DNA of 64,000 nucleotides from positions 2,790,001-2,854,000 of the forward strand of contig OZ244811.1 of NCBI GenBank assembly GCA_965220105.1. Direction: 5' to 3'. Position 1 is the first letter of the stretch, and every line of letters begins with the position of its first letter. Shown here in pieces: positions 1 through 7,716 of the stretch. The stretch comes from Bin87 sp965220105. GTDB lineage: Bacteria; Chloroflexota; Dehalococcoidia; Lucifugimonadales; UBA3495. The translations under genes were made by a program, and so were the position numbers. The notes under the pieces were generated by a model. That model was not told where the DNA came from and ran no database searches. It saw only the letters and a list, made by a program, of their open reading frames with translations.

Positions 1-222
1 CTGTTCCTGTGTTGGGACGATGGCAAACTGCGCTTTTATGACTCGAATACGGACGACTTTCTGTTGGATCCGTCCGAATTGCAGGCGGCCCTGGTAGCCG
101 CCGAAGATCAGCGGGACGCCGCCCGAGCCGACCGGGATGCAATCCAGGCGGAACGGGATGCCGCCAATGAGCGGATTCGGCAGCTTGAGGCGCGGCTGAG
201 GGACAATAAACAGGGCGTCTGA
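1..222 (+). CDS. C-terminal end of a Uma2-family (DUF820) protein, partial
   Basis: The reading frame is open from the first base of the window to a TGA at 220-222, so this is the last 73 residues of a gene that starts upstream. The visible part begins with a short beta-type stretch (LCWDDGKLRFYD) and ends in a charged heptad-like helix rich in Arg, Glu, Asp and Ala. The same architecture, a PD-(D/E)XK Uma2 core followed by a coiled-coil tail, is seen complete at 12699-13439, and the assignment comes from that resemblance. The nuclease core is outside the window, so activity cannot be judged. Confidence 0.6.
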   Translation: MFLCWDDGKLRFYDSNTDDFLLDPSELQAALVAAEDQRDAARADRDAIQAERDAANERIRQLEARLRDNKQGV

Positions 223-388
223 TGGCAACAACCTACTAGAAAATCATCCCTGAGCAGGCCGACCTCATCAGCAACGCGCCCACCGCCCGGCGAGGCCCTC
301 GTTAGAAAGACCAAACCGTAACCGAGTAATCTGAATGTAAACAGGCCCTAGTCAGATTATCCATCGACCGGAAAAGGGAGCAAATCAC

Positions 389-1984
389 ATGGCCAGCAGA
401 CAAGAAGTAGCAGACGTTCTGGTCATTGGCGCCGGCGCCTCCGGAGCCGCCTTCACCTGGAGCCTCACCGAGGCCGGCGTAAAGGTAGTTTGCCTGGAGC
501 AGGGCGGTTGGGTCTCGCCGACGGCCTTCCCGGTCAACGAGCCCCAGGCCCAGCTGCACTGGCAAACCGATTTTCACCCCAACCCCAACTTCAGGGGGCT
601 GCCGGAGGATTATCCGGTAAACGAAGACGACACACCCATCGCACCTTATATGTACAACGCGGTGGGCGGCAGCACCATCCACTGGGGCTCCCACTTCCCG
701 CGCTTCCATCCCTCTGATTTTCGCCTGAAGTCCCTGGACGGTGTGGCCGACGACTGGCCCATGGACTACTTCGAGCTGGAACCCTACTACGACCTGAACG
801 ACCGGATGCACGGCGTCAGCGGCCTGCAGGGCGACCCGGCCTATCCGCCCAAACCCGTGCGTCCCACACCGCCACTGCCCATCGGCCGGGGCGGAGAACT
901 GCTGGGCGAGGCCTTCAACAAGCTGGGTTGGCACTGGTGGTCGTCGGACAACGCGGTGCATTCCACCTCCTGGGATGGCCGGCCGGCTGACGTCGGCGAA
1001 TACCTGCGCTCGCCATCGGGCAGCGACATCATCTTCTGGCCCAAGGCGCTCCGGCAGGGCGCCCGTCTGATCACCCACGCCCGCGTGCGCGAGATCCTGG
1101 TGGACGACGCCGGGCGCGCCACCGGCGCTGCCTATTACGACCGCCACGGCGAATTGCAGGCCCAGTACGCCAAGGTCGTGGTGCTGGCGTGCAACGGCAT
1201 CGGCACGTCCCGCCTGCTGCTCAACTCCCGCAGCAGACTGTTCCCCGACGGCCTGGCCAACAGCAGCGGGCAGGTGGGCCGCAACCTGATGCACCACCCC
1301 TGCGGCTACGTCCTCGGCCTGTTTGACGAGGACCTGGGCCCCGACTGGGGGCCGCGGGGCTCTTCGATGCTGAGCCAGGAATTTTACGAAACCGACCTGC
1401 GCCGCGGATTCGCGCGCGGTTACGACATGCAGATCTCCAACGTTGGCGGCGCGCCCCTGCAAATTGCGCTCGGCGGCCTGGTCGGGGAGACCGTGCCGTG
1501 GGGCGACGGTCATCACCGGGACTTCGCGGAACGGTTCCACCGGCAGATGGGCATCGTCGTCATGTCTGAGGACCTGCCCGAGGAGCACAACCGGGTCACG
1601 CTGGACCCCAACCTCACCGACGCCCACGGCATCCCCGCGCCCAAGATTGACTACACGGTCAGCGACAACACCTGGGCCATCCTGGACCACGGCATCGCCC
1701 GGGCCAACGAAGCGCTGGAGGCTGCCGGAGCCACCCGGATAGTGTCTTCCCGGCTGCGCCGCAACGCCGGCTGGCACCTGCTCGGCACCGCCCGCATGGG
1801 CGCCGACCCGGACACCTCGGTGGTGGATCGCTGGGGCCGCGCCCACGACGTGCCCAACCTGTTCATCATCGACGGCAGCATCTTCACCACCGGCGCCTGC
1901 ATAAACCCCACCACCACCATCCAGGCCCTGGCCCTGCGAACCGCCGACTACCTGAAGGGAGAGGGTTCGTCCGCCATAGCGTAA
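389..1984 (+). CDS. GMC-family FAD-dependent oxidoreductase
   Basis: A 531-residue flavoprotein that probably oxidises an alcohol or sugar-like substrate with FAD. A Rossmann dinucleotide motif, VIGAGASGAAF, lies at about residues 13-23. The C-terminal GMC domain carries NAGWHLLGTARMG, which contains the conserved His of the active site, and the FAD-closing segment IIDGSIFTTGACINPTTT. The glycine-rich stretch YNAVGGSTIHWGSHFPRF is also typical of the family. The ATG at 389 follows a purine-rich AAAAGGGAG, and the length matches bacterial GMC enzymes. No signal peptide is visible, so it is predicted cytoplasmic. A Family B hairpin starts about 12 bases after the stop. The substrate cannot be deduced. 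Confidence 0.9.
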   Translation: MASRQEVADVLVIGAGASGAAFTWSLTEAGVKVVCLEQGGWVSPTAFPVNEPQAQLHWQTDFHPNPNFRGLPEDYPVNEDDTPIAPYMYNAVGGSTIHWGSHFPRFHPSDFRLKSLDGVADDWPMDYFELEPYYDLNDRMHGVSGLQGDPAYPPKPVRPTPPLPIGRGGELLGEAFNKLGWHWWSSDNAVHSTSWDGRPADVGEYLRSPSGSDIIFWPKALRQGARLITHARVREILVDDAGRATGAAYYDRHGELQAQYAKVVVLACNGIGTSRLLLNSRSRLFPDGLANSSGQVGRNLMHHPCGYVLGLFDEDLGPDWGPRGSSMLSQEFYETDLRRGFARGYDMQISNVGGAPLQIALGGLVGETVPWGDGHHRDFAERFHRQMGIVVMSEDLPEEHNRVTLDPNLTDAHGIPAPKIDYTVSDNTWAILDHGIARANEALEAAGATRIVSSRLRRNAGWHLLGTARMGADPDTSVVDRWGRAHDVPNLFIIDGSIFTTGACINPTTTIQALALRTADYLKGEGSSAIA

Positions 1985-1995
1985 CTCCCCTGACC

Positions 1996-2137
1996 GCAAC
2001 CCTCTCCCGGTGGGAGAGGGGCGTCAAAATTGGCTTATCATCTGATCCGTGCATCCCGGCCCCTTACCACCGTTCGTCGCCCATGCCGGGGTGGTTCGCC
2101 CTCCTCAGGGGAGCGGGATAGCGTGAGGGGAGAATTC
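1996..2137. repeat. Two Family B hairpin repeats
   Basis: A hairpin CCCTCTCCC-GGT-GGGAGAGGG lies at 1996-2020 directly after the GMC gene. A second, decayed copy (CCCTCCTCAGGGGAGCGGGA followed by GTGAGGGGAGAA) lies at about 2098-2137, just before the next ribosome binding site. The pair fills the gap between the two genes. Confidence 0.7.
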
Positions 2138-2148
2138 AGGAGGACTCC

Positions 2149-2523
2149 ATGCCCAAAGTTGTTCATTTCGAGTTGCCATTCGACGATGCTGACCGCGCCA
2201 ACAAGTTTTACGCCGACGTGTTCGGTTGGGAGTCCAGCAAGTTCGGACCCGAGGAATATTACCTGCAACAAACCGGCGGCGACGATGAACCCTACGGCAT
2301 TGGAGGGGCGTTGATCGAACGGGCCGCCGCCCTGAACCGCGGCGGCACCCTCATTGTGCTGGGCGTCGACGACCTGGATGCCTACCTCGGCAAGGTGACC
2401 GCAGCCGGCGCCGAAATCGTGACCCCTCGCACCGCAATACCCGGCGTCGGCTACTTCGCCAACTTTCGCGATACCGAAGGCAACGTGGTCGGGATGTTCG
2501 AAGACGACAACGGCGCCGCGTGA
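2149..2523 (+). CDS. VOC-superfamily (glyoxalase/bleomycin-resistance fold) protein
   Basis: A 124-residue single-domain protein with the classic opening VHFELPFDDADRANKFYADVFGW. The second half (GVDDLDAYLGKVTAAGAEIV, then FRDTEGNVVGMFE) ends with the family's metal-ligand-position Glu. Small VOC proteins of this size act as dimeric metal-dependent lyases, isomerases or dioxygenases, or simply bind small molecules; the sequence does not choose between these. AGGAGG sits five bases upstream of the ATG. The stop overlaps a possible GTG start of the next gene, suggesting coupling with the downstream pair. Confidence 0.85.
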   Translation: MPKVVHFELPFDDADRANKFYADVFGWESSKFGPEEYYLQQTGGDDEPYGIGGALIERAAALNRGGTLIVLGVDDLDAYLGKVTAAGAEIVTPRTAIPGVGYFANFRDTEGNVVGMFEDDNGAA

Positions 2524-2528
2524 TCCCG

Positions 2529-2828
2529 ATGACCGCCCGCATCGAGATACCATCTTCGGAGATTGCCGAGTTCTGCCAGCGCAACCGGGTCCGGCGGCTG
2601 GCGCTGTTCGGCTCGGTAATCCGCGATGACTTTACACCACAAAGCGACGTGGACGTGCTGGTGGAGTTTGAACCGGATTACGCTGCCGGGTTCGTTTTCT
2701 TCCAAATGCGGCGCGAGTTGACGGCAATGTTGGGCCGGGAGGTGGATATGCACACGGCAGCCTCCCTGAGCCCATACTTCCGCCAGGAAGTGCTGGACGA
2801 AGCAGAGGAAGTCTATGTCGCGCCGTGA
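2529..2828 (+). CDS. MntA-type minimal nucleotidyltransferase (antitoxin of a MntA/HepT pair)
   Basis: About 99 residues with the polymerase-beta nucleotidyltransferase signature LALFGSVIRDDF...SDVDVLVEF, giving the GS motif and DVD catalytic pair, followed by REVDMHTAASLSPYFR, where the third acidic residue is expected. In characterised MntA/HepT systems the nucleotidyltransferase neutralises the HEPN toxin by adding AMP groups to it. The downstream gene is a HEPN protein and overlaps by 14 bases, the normal arrangement. A GTG at 2520 overlapping the upstream stop as GTGA is an alternative start; the ATG at 2529 is used here. Confidence 0.87.
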   Translation: MTARIEIPSSEIAEFCQRNRVRRLALFGSVIRDDFTPQSDVDVLVEFEPDYAAGFVFFQMRRELTAMLGREVDMHTAASLSPYFRQEVLDEAEEVYVAP

Positions 2829-3168
2829 CCCCATGGTGGCCGTACAGCAAATGCGGGACAACGCGCGGCACGTCCTGACCACCATGCAAGGCCGTTCCAG
2901 GACTGACCTTGATGTTGATCCTCTGCTGGAAGCGGCCCTCATCAGGTGGATGGAAGTAATCGGCGAGGCCGCCCGGCGGATTCCCAACGAATTTCGCGCG
3001 CGCTACCCACACGTTCCGTGGCAGGACACGACCGACCTACGTAACGTGCTCATTCACGACTACGACACGGTTGACTTGGACGAGCTGTGGCGGATCATTC
3101 AGGAGCATCTCCCACCATTGGCGCTACAACTGCAGGCCATCATCGACGAAAACCTGCCGGCGGTCTGA
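2815..3168 (+). CDS. HepT-like HEPN ribonuclease (toxin partner of MntA)
   Basis: A 117-residue alpha-helical DUF86/HEPN protein. It carries the RNase motif R-X4-H-X-Y as RNVLIHDY at about residues 80-87, with the preceding WMEVIGEAARRIP helix that is conserved in HepT. Family members cut RNA when not modified by their nucleotidyltransferase partner. The gene starts inside the end of the mntA-like gene, so the two are translationally coupled. The motif is intact and the toxin should be active. Confidence 0.87.
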   Translation: MSRRDPMVAVQQMRDNARHVLTTMQGRSRTDLDVDPLLEAALIRWMEVIGEAARRIPNEFRARYPHVPWQDTTDLRNVLIHDYDTVDLDELWRIIQEHLPPLALQLQAIIDENLPAV

Positions 3169-3195
3169 CCCGCCGGTTTGCAAGGAGGGTGCATC

Positions 3196-3972
3196 ATGGG
3201 CCGAGTGGATGGCAAGGTAGTTTTGATAAGCGGCGGCGCCCGCGGCATGGGCGCCGAGGAAGTCGGTCTGTTCGCCCGGGAAGGCGCCAGGGTCGTGTTC
3301 GGCGACATCCTCGACGACCTGGGCCGACAGGTGGAAGCCGACCAGCGCGCCCAGGGTCACGACGTCGCTTACGCCCACCTGGACGTTACCAGCGAAGCCG
3401 ACTGGCAGGGCATCGTTGCCCTGGCCGAGGAGCGCTACGGGAAGCTGGATGCGCTGGTCAACAACGCCGGCATCAGCATCTCGGTGGAGGGCGGCGCCCG
3501 CAACATCCCCCTGGAAGAGACCACGGAAGAGCAGTGGGACCGGGTGATGGACGTCAACTCCAAGGGCGTTTTCCTGGGCACCAAATCCGCGATACCCGCC
3601 ATGCGTCGGGCCGGCGGCGGCTCCATCGTCAACATCTCGTCCATCGCCGGCCTGTCCGGCGCCTGGTCGCGATCACATCCGTACAACGCATCCAAGGGCG
3701 CGGTACGCCTGTTCACCAAGGCCACCGCCATCCAGCACGCCGCCGAGGGGATCCGCGCCAACTCGGTGCACCCGGGGCCCATCATGACGCCGATGAGCGC
3801 GTCCACCTACGACGACCCGGAGGTGGCGGCCCAGCGACTGGCCCTGGTGCCCCTGGGCCGGCGCGCGCATCCCATCGAGGTGGCCTACGGAGTCCTCTAC
3901 CTGGCTTCCGACGAGGCGTCCTTCGTAACCGGCGCCGAACTGGTTATCGACGGCGGCTGCGTCGCCCAGTAA
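3196..3972 (+). CDS. Short-chain dehydrogenase/reductase (classical SDR)
   Basis: A 258-residue NAD(P)-dependent oxidoreductase. The cofactor motif is SGGARGMGAEE at about residues 12-22 (TGxxxGxG type with Ser in first place). NNAG follows in ALVNNAGIS, with a catalytic Ser in IVNISSIAGLSG and YNASKGAVR as the YxxxK motif. An Asp near the end of beta-2 (FGDILDD) favours NAD(H). AAGGAGG lies eight bases upstream of the ATG at 3196. It is paralogous to the SDRs at 11200-11952 and 13457-14203 (shared RLFTKATAIQHAAEGIR-type segment). The substrate is unknown; a secondary alcohol or steroid-like compound is plausible for the family. Confidence 0.9.
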   Translation: MGRVDGKVVLISGGARGMGAEEVGLFAREGARVVFGDILDDLGRQVEADQRAQGHDVAYAHLDVTSEADWQGIVALAEERYGKLDALVNNAGISISVEGGARNIPLEETTEEQWDRVMDVNSKGVFLGTKSAIPAMRRAGGGSIVNISSIAGLSGAWSRSHPYNASKGAVRLFTKATAIQHAAEGIRANSVHPGPIMTPMSASTYDDPEVAAQRLALVPLGRRAHPIEVAYGVLYLASDEASFVTGAELVIDGGCVAQ

Positions 3973-4011
3973 GATTAGGCAGCGCCATCGATCGATCACC
4001 ACCCTCGGTAT

Positions 4012-4048
4012 CAATCACAGGCTGTAACAATCACAGGCTGTAACAATC
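4012..4048. repeat. Short direct repeat upstream of the NHL gene
   Basis: The 16-base unit CAATCACAGGCTGTAA occurs twice in tandem, followed by a partial third copy (CAATCACAAACCG), ending about 20 bases before the ATG at 4070. It lies in the probable 5' untranslated region. No function can be read from it; replication slippage explains it. Confidence 0.7.
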
Positions 4049-4069
4049 ACAAACCGCTAGGAGGAAACC

Positions 4070-5017
4070 ATGCCTGACAATTTTGGACAAGGCGATTTTC
4101 AATACACGTTCGTCGCAGACTGGATCAAACTGCCCGACGGGATGCGCCTGCTGGAATGCCCCGGCGTCGCCGTTGACGGCGAGGATCGGGTGTTCATCCT
4201 GACCCGAGGCGAGCATCCCATCATGGTCTTCGACAAGGATGGAAACTACCAGCGTTCATTCGGCGAGGGCCATTTCAGCGAGAACCGCACCCACGGCCTG
4301 TATTACAGCGCCGCCGACGACTCCCTGCTGGTCGCCGACGATGGCATCCATACCATCCAGAAGTTCAGCGTGACCGGCGAGAAACTGATGGAGATTGGCG
4401 AGAGGAACCACCCGGCTCCCCGCTGGAGCGGCCAGCCCTTCAACCGCCCCACCTCTGCGGCCATCCGCCCCAGCAACGGCGACATCTACGTCTCCGACGG
4501 CTACGGCAACTCCCGCATCCACGTCTACACCGCCGAGGGAGGCTACAAGTTCTCCTGGGGCGAGCCGGGCATCGACGCCAGCCAGTTCATCCGACCCCAC
4601 AACATCGCCTTCGACGAGGACGAGCGGGTCTACGTGGTCGACCGGGAAGCGCACCGTATCCAGCTATTCGACACCGAGGGCAACTTCCTGACCATGTGGA
4701 ACAACATCCACCGGCCCGACGCCATGGTCTACTGGAACGGCCACATCTACGTTGGCGAGCTCAACGGCATGGGTGGCGTGGACGACGCTCCCGGCCTGGG
4801 CCACCGCGTCACGGTTTACGACCGGGACGGTGAACGTGTTAGCATGTTCGGTTCCTCCGCTGAGGGCGAGGGCGCTGGCGAGTTCATCGCCCCCCACGGC
4901 ATCGCCGTGGACAGCACCGGCGCCGTATACGTTTCCGAGGTGTCCTACACCATCCGGGGCAGCCACATGGACCCGCCGCGGGAACTCCGCAGTTTCTCCA
5001 AGTACGCCCGGGTGTAA
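4070..5017 (+). CDS. NHL-repeat six-bladed beta-propeller protein
   Basis: A 315-residue protein made of repeated NHL blades: phrases such as PGVAVDGEDRVFILTR, PSNGDIYVSDGYGNSRI, PHNIAFDEDERVYVVDR and PHGIAVDSTGAVYVSE mark successive blades. The fold is shared by peptidyl-alpha-hydroxyglycine lyase-like and lactonase-like proteins, but most bacterial members are functionally undefined. AGGAGG lies six bases before the ATG and no export signal is visible. It sits between an SDR and the gene pair ending in the UGSC selenoprotein, all on the same strand, so a shared pathway is possible but unproven. Confidence 0.8.
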   Translation: MPDNFGQGDFQYTFVADWIKLPDGMRLLECPGVAVDGEDRVFILTRGEHPIMVFDKDGNYQRSFGEGHFSENRTHGLYYSAADDSLLVADDGIHTIQKFSVTGEKLMEIGERNHPAPRWSGQPFNRPTSAAIRPSNGDIYVSDGYGNSRIHVYTAEGGYKFSWGEPGIDASQFIRPHNIAFDEDERVYVVDREAHRIQLFDTEGNFLTMWNNIHRPDAMVYWNGHIYVGELNGMGGVDDAPGLGHRVTVYDRDGERVSMFGSSAEGEGAGEFIAPHGIAVDSTGAVYVSEVSYTIRGSHMDPPRELRSFSKYARV

Positions 5018-5078
5018 CGAGCAGTTTCGCACCGCAACCACCCCCGCCGGAGCCGCTGCGTACTTTCGTAGCCAATCC

Positions 5079-5174
5079 CCCTCACCCCAACCCTCTCCCA
5101 CCGGGGGAGAGGGTGAGTTGCCCATCGCCGGGCCACCCTCTCCCTTGATGGGAGAGGGTTAGGGTGAGGGTGGA
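5079..5174. repeat. Two facing Family B hairpins
   Basis: One copy runs inward as CCTCACCCCAACCCTCTCCC (tail first) and the other runs outward as CCCTCTCCCTTGATGGGAGAGGG with the tail GTGAGGGTGGAA. Together they make a long imperfect palindrome in the gap between the NHL gene and the next gene. Confidence 0.8.
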
Positions 5175-5218
5175 ATTCTCCGTTAAACCAACCAAATCGA
5201 TGCAGGCAGGTAAATCCA

Positions 5219-6283
5219 TTGACCACCTTTACCGACACCACGATCACCGACTGGGATGACGTATTCGGCGCGATTGAGCGTTGTTACGAACTGGGCTGGA
5301 CCGACGGCCTGCCCGTGATCCCGCCCACGGCCGAACGCGTCGCCGAATTCATCGGGCATGCCGGGCGCGCTGCCGACGAGGTAATCGGCGAGCTGCCCGA
5401 GCGCCGGAGGGTGATTACCGTCGAGAAGGCCGCCGCCAACTCGGTGATGGCCGGCTGCCTGCCAGAGTACTTCCCCGTCGTGCTCACCGCCACCGAGGCC
5501 ATGCTGGACCCGACCTTCAACCTGGTGGGTCCTTCCTCCAGCATGGGCGGCGCGGCGGTGCTGTGCATCGTCAACGGCCCCATCGTCCAGCAGATCGGCA
5601 TGAACGCCCGCAACAACCTGTTCGGGCCCGGCAACCGGGCTAACGGCACCATCGGGCGCTCCATCCGCCTCATCCTGATGAACGCCTGCGCCGCAATCCC
5701 GGGGCTCTTCGACCGCAGCGTCATCGGACACCCCGGCAAGTACACCTATTGCATCGCCGAGGCGGAGAGCGAAACCCACTGGACGCCGCTGCACGTGGAG
5801 CGGGGCTTCGACGAATCTGACAGCACCGTCACCGTGTTCGCCGGCGAAAGCCCCCGCCAGACCCGCGCCGTGGGCCGTCCGGAAGCCATTCTCTTCGCGC
5901 TGGCCGACGTGGCGTCGTCCCTGGGCACCTCAATGTCCACCTCCGGTTCGGTGGGCGACGTGTCGGTGGGCATTCGCCAGGGACAGATCGTGGTCACCTT
6001 TGCCGGCAACAGCGGTTTGTGGCAGGACTGGACGAAGGCCGACATCCGGTCCTACCTGCACGCCAACATTCACCGCTCGGTAGCCGACCTGAAGCGCGGC
6101 CTGGTGCTGCGCGGCGACGTGGAGCCGGGCGACGAGTCCACCATGATCCCGCTGATACCGGAGCCCGAGGACATCCTGGTCGTGTTCGCCGGCGGCGAGG
6201 AATCAAACATGTCGTCGGTGATACCCAGTTGGGGGCCAAAGATCGGCTCCACGGCGGTTACCAAAGTCGTCCGGATGCCGTAA
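5219..6283 (+). CDS. Conserved protein of unknown function, partner gene of the UGSC selenoprotein
   Basis: 354 residues, no transmembrane segment or signal peptide. The start appears to be TTG at 5219, because the next Met lies deep within the conserved sequence. Notable segments are YELGWTDGLPVIPPTAERV near the N terminus, NSVMAGCLPEYFPVV at about residue 77 with a conserved-looking Cys, GPSSSMGGAAVLCIVNGP, and FAGGEESNMSSVIPSWG near the end. From memory of genome contexts, proteins of this type are repeatedly found directly upstream of UGSC-domain proteins in MAGs; that is recollection, not something shown here. The two genes are separated only by a 305-base gap containing a Family A repeat. 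Cysteine content and pairing suggest a redox or thiol-related role. No function is assigned. Confidence 0.7.
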   Translation: MTTFTDTTITDWDDVFGAIERCYELGWTDGLPVIPPTAERVAEFIGHAGRAADEVIGELPERRRVITVEKAAANSVMAGCLPEYFPVVLTATEAMLDPTFNLVGPSSSMGGAAVLCIVNGPIVQQIGMNARNNLFGPGNRANGTIGRSIRLILMNACAAIPGLFDRSVIGHPGKYTYCIAEAESETHWTPLHVERGFDESDSTVTVFAGESPRQTRAVGRPEAILFALADVASSLGTSMSTSGSVGDVSVGIRQGQIVVTFAGNSGLWQDWTKADIRSYLHANIHRSVADLKRGLVLRGDVEPGDESTMIPLIPEPEDILVVFAGGEESNMSSVIPSWGPKIGSTAVTKVVRMP

Positions 6284-6294
6284 GTCGTTGCCTG

Positions 6295-6472
6295 TGTCAT
6301 TGCGAGGAGCGAAGCGACGTGGCAATCTCGACTGCGTTAGTACGGTCTTCCCCCTCCGGGCGCCTTTGCATACTTCCAGTTAGGGTGCCGCCCGGATCCC
6401 AGAGCGGCGTTATTGTTACGTCCGTCGTGCCTGCGCTGAGATTGCCACGTCGCTGCGCTCCTCGCAATGACA
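6295..6472. repeat. Family A palindromic repeat, long copy
   Basis: A 178-bp element with terminal inverted repeats of about 35 bp: TGTCATTGCGAGGAGCGAAG at the left end and CGCTGCGCTCCTCGCAATGA at the right. Its centre carries a further imperfect palindrome around TAGGGTGCCGCCCGGATCCC. It sits between the unknown gene and the selenoprotein gene and fills most of that gap. The structure is MITE-like; no transposase for it is visible in the window. Confidence 0.85.
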
Positions 6473-6594
6473 GTTGCGTGAAAGCCCCGTCCAGGAACGG
6501 GCCAGAGCGAGGGTGGAATCCGCCCCCCGGATAGCAATCCGCCCCTCAAACTGGTATAACAACCCAACACACCCCAACCCGTGGAGGGATGAAC

Positions 6595-7131
6595 ATGGCA
6601 ACCCGGGAGTACACGCTGGTCAATCCGACCACCGAGCCCATCATCGCGCCCTTCGACGGCGCGCCGCGCCTGCCCTCGCTGGCCGGCACCCGCCTGGGCC
6701 TTATTGACGACAGCAAGCGCAACGCCGACGTATTGCTGGAAGAGCTGGCCGAAGTGCTGCGAAACCGCTACGAAATACGCGAGGTGCGTTGGCTCCGCAA
6801 GCCCAGCGCCTCCCGTCCCGCCGACCCCGAGGAGCTGGAGGAGCTGGTAGCCAGCGTCGATTCCGTGGTGGTGGCCATCGGAGATTGAGGGAGCTGCAGC
6901 GCGTGCAGTGTGCACGACGGAATCCACGTTGAGAAGGCCGGCCTCCCCTCTGCCACCATTTGCACCGACCGGTTCATCCCCACCGCCAACGCCATGGCCA
7001 GGATGTGGGGCGCGGAGGACTACCCGACCATCTTCACCCAGCATCCCATCGAGAACCTGGACCGTCCCGCCCTGCGCGAACGCGCCGAGGGCCTGGCCTC
7101 CGAGGTAGTGGCCATCCTGACCGGCGGATAG
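6595..7131 (+). CDS. UGSC-family selenoprotein (in-frame UGA read as selenocysteine)
   Basis: A 178-residue protein if the TGA at 6886-6888 is read as Sec98. The frame is open from ATG 6595 (GGAGG seven bases upstream) to TGA, and continues after it without another stop for 80 codons to TAG 7129-7131. The bases after TGA encode GSC, giving the U-G-S-C motif that names the family; the flanks DSVVVAIGD before it and SACSVHDGIHVEKAGLP after it match Cys-containing homologs, where the first position is C. A stem-loop suited to bacterial SECIS function follows (6900-6919). The Sec/Cys pair two residues apart suggests a thiol/selenol redox centre. The substrate is unknown. A plain annotation would split this into two fragments at the UGA. 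Selenium machinery genes (selA, selB, selC, selD) are not in this window. Confidence 0.88.
6900..6919 (+). promoter_or_regulatory. Candidate bacterial SECIS hairpin
   Basis: Downstream of the UGA, C6902-A6907 pairs perfectly with U6911-G6916 (six base pairs). The stem is extended by G6901-C6918 and C6900-G6919 around a single bulged A6917. The apical loop is G6908-U6909-G6910, with G first, and 19 bases separate the UGA from the loop. These values fall within the published bacterial SECIS pattern as I recall it (loop about 16-37 bases after UGA, G within the first two loop positions). A weaker competing stem (CTGCA/TGCAG, 6894-6908) exists. Confidence 0.72.
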
Positions 7132-7175
7132 AATACCCGGACGTAAAACCGCACAGTGCGCCGGGGTGTCTGCAA

Positions 7176-7712
7176 ATGGAAATTGTTAGTGCTGTCAAGG
7201 AAGTTGCAATTATCCTATTCGTGATTGCGGCGATTATTCTGTGCACAGCGGTGACGGTAGGCATAATAAAGCTGTTTCCATCATTTCGGCGCACGCAGCA
7301 CAATTTGGAAAAAACAACGGCGGCAACCGGCAAAATAGCTGAAGATTTTGCTGCGGTGTCCGAAACCATTGCCTCCAACTTGGCTGAGACTGCTGATAAC
7401 GCTATGACAATATCCGTCAACGTTACCAAGATTACCGGAGATTTTGCAGGGGTATCTGATGACGTGGCTCAGAACATTGCCGCGACGGGGCATAACGCCA
7501 CTGAATCATCCAAGCACATACTAGAAGCAGCTGAAGATTTTGCTGCGGTGTCCGAAACCATTGCCTCTAACTTGGCTGAGACTGCTGGTAATGCCATGAC
7601 AATGTCAGTCAACGTTGCCAAGACTACCGGAGATTTTGCAAGGGTATCTGATGACGTGGCGCAGAACATTGCCGCGACGGCGCATAACGCCACTGAATCA
7701 TCCAAGCACATA
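7176..7712 (+). pseudogene. 5' part of a membrane-anchored coiled-coil protein gene, interrupted by an IS630 element
   Basis: 179 original residues remain before the insertion. One hydrophobic segment (EVAIILFVIAAIILCTAVTVGII, about residues 8-30) anchors a long Ala/Thr/Asn/Ser-rich helical region resembling methyl-accepting or phage-tail-like coiled coils. Two nearly identical 64-residue repeats follow (192 bp each). In its present state the frame runs three codons into the inserted element and stops at 7722-7724. The continuation is found at 9300-9464: joining 7712 to 9300 restores the codons CTA GAA GCA, which also occur at the same place in the repeat (ILEAAEDF versus ILEATENI). The base composition is lower in GC than its neighbours. 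Confidence 0.8.
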
Positions 7713-7716
7713 CTAG
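7338..7716 (+). repeat. Tandem 192-bp coding repeat
   Basis: Two copies, 7338-7529 and 7530-7716 (the second cut by the insertion), nearly identical in DNA and in frame. They begin GCTGAAGATTTTGCTGCGGT and encode AEDFAAVSETIASNLAETA and onward. A diverged third copy seems to begin at 9300. Recent internal duplication explains it. Confidence 0.85.

Noticed and set aside
302..1999. A 565-codon open frame on the minus strand
   Set aside because: It is the antisense of the GMC oxidoreductase gene, whose motifs are unmistakable. Long antisense frames are common in GC-rich coding DNA and this one has no recognisable domain.
6589..6888. A short 97-99 residue protein ending at the UGA
   Set aside because: The conserved domain continues past the UGA in the same frame, so the stop is better read as selenocysteine.
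6910..7131. A separate 73-residue protein after the UGA
   Set aside because: The apparent start GTG lies within the SECIS-like loop and there is no ribosome binding site; it is the second half of the selenoprotein.
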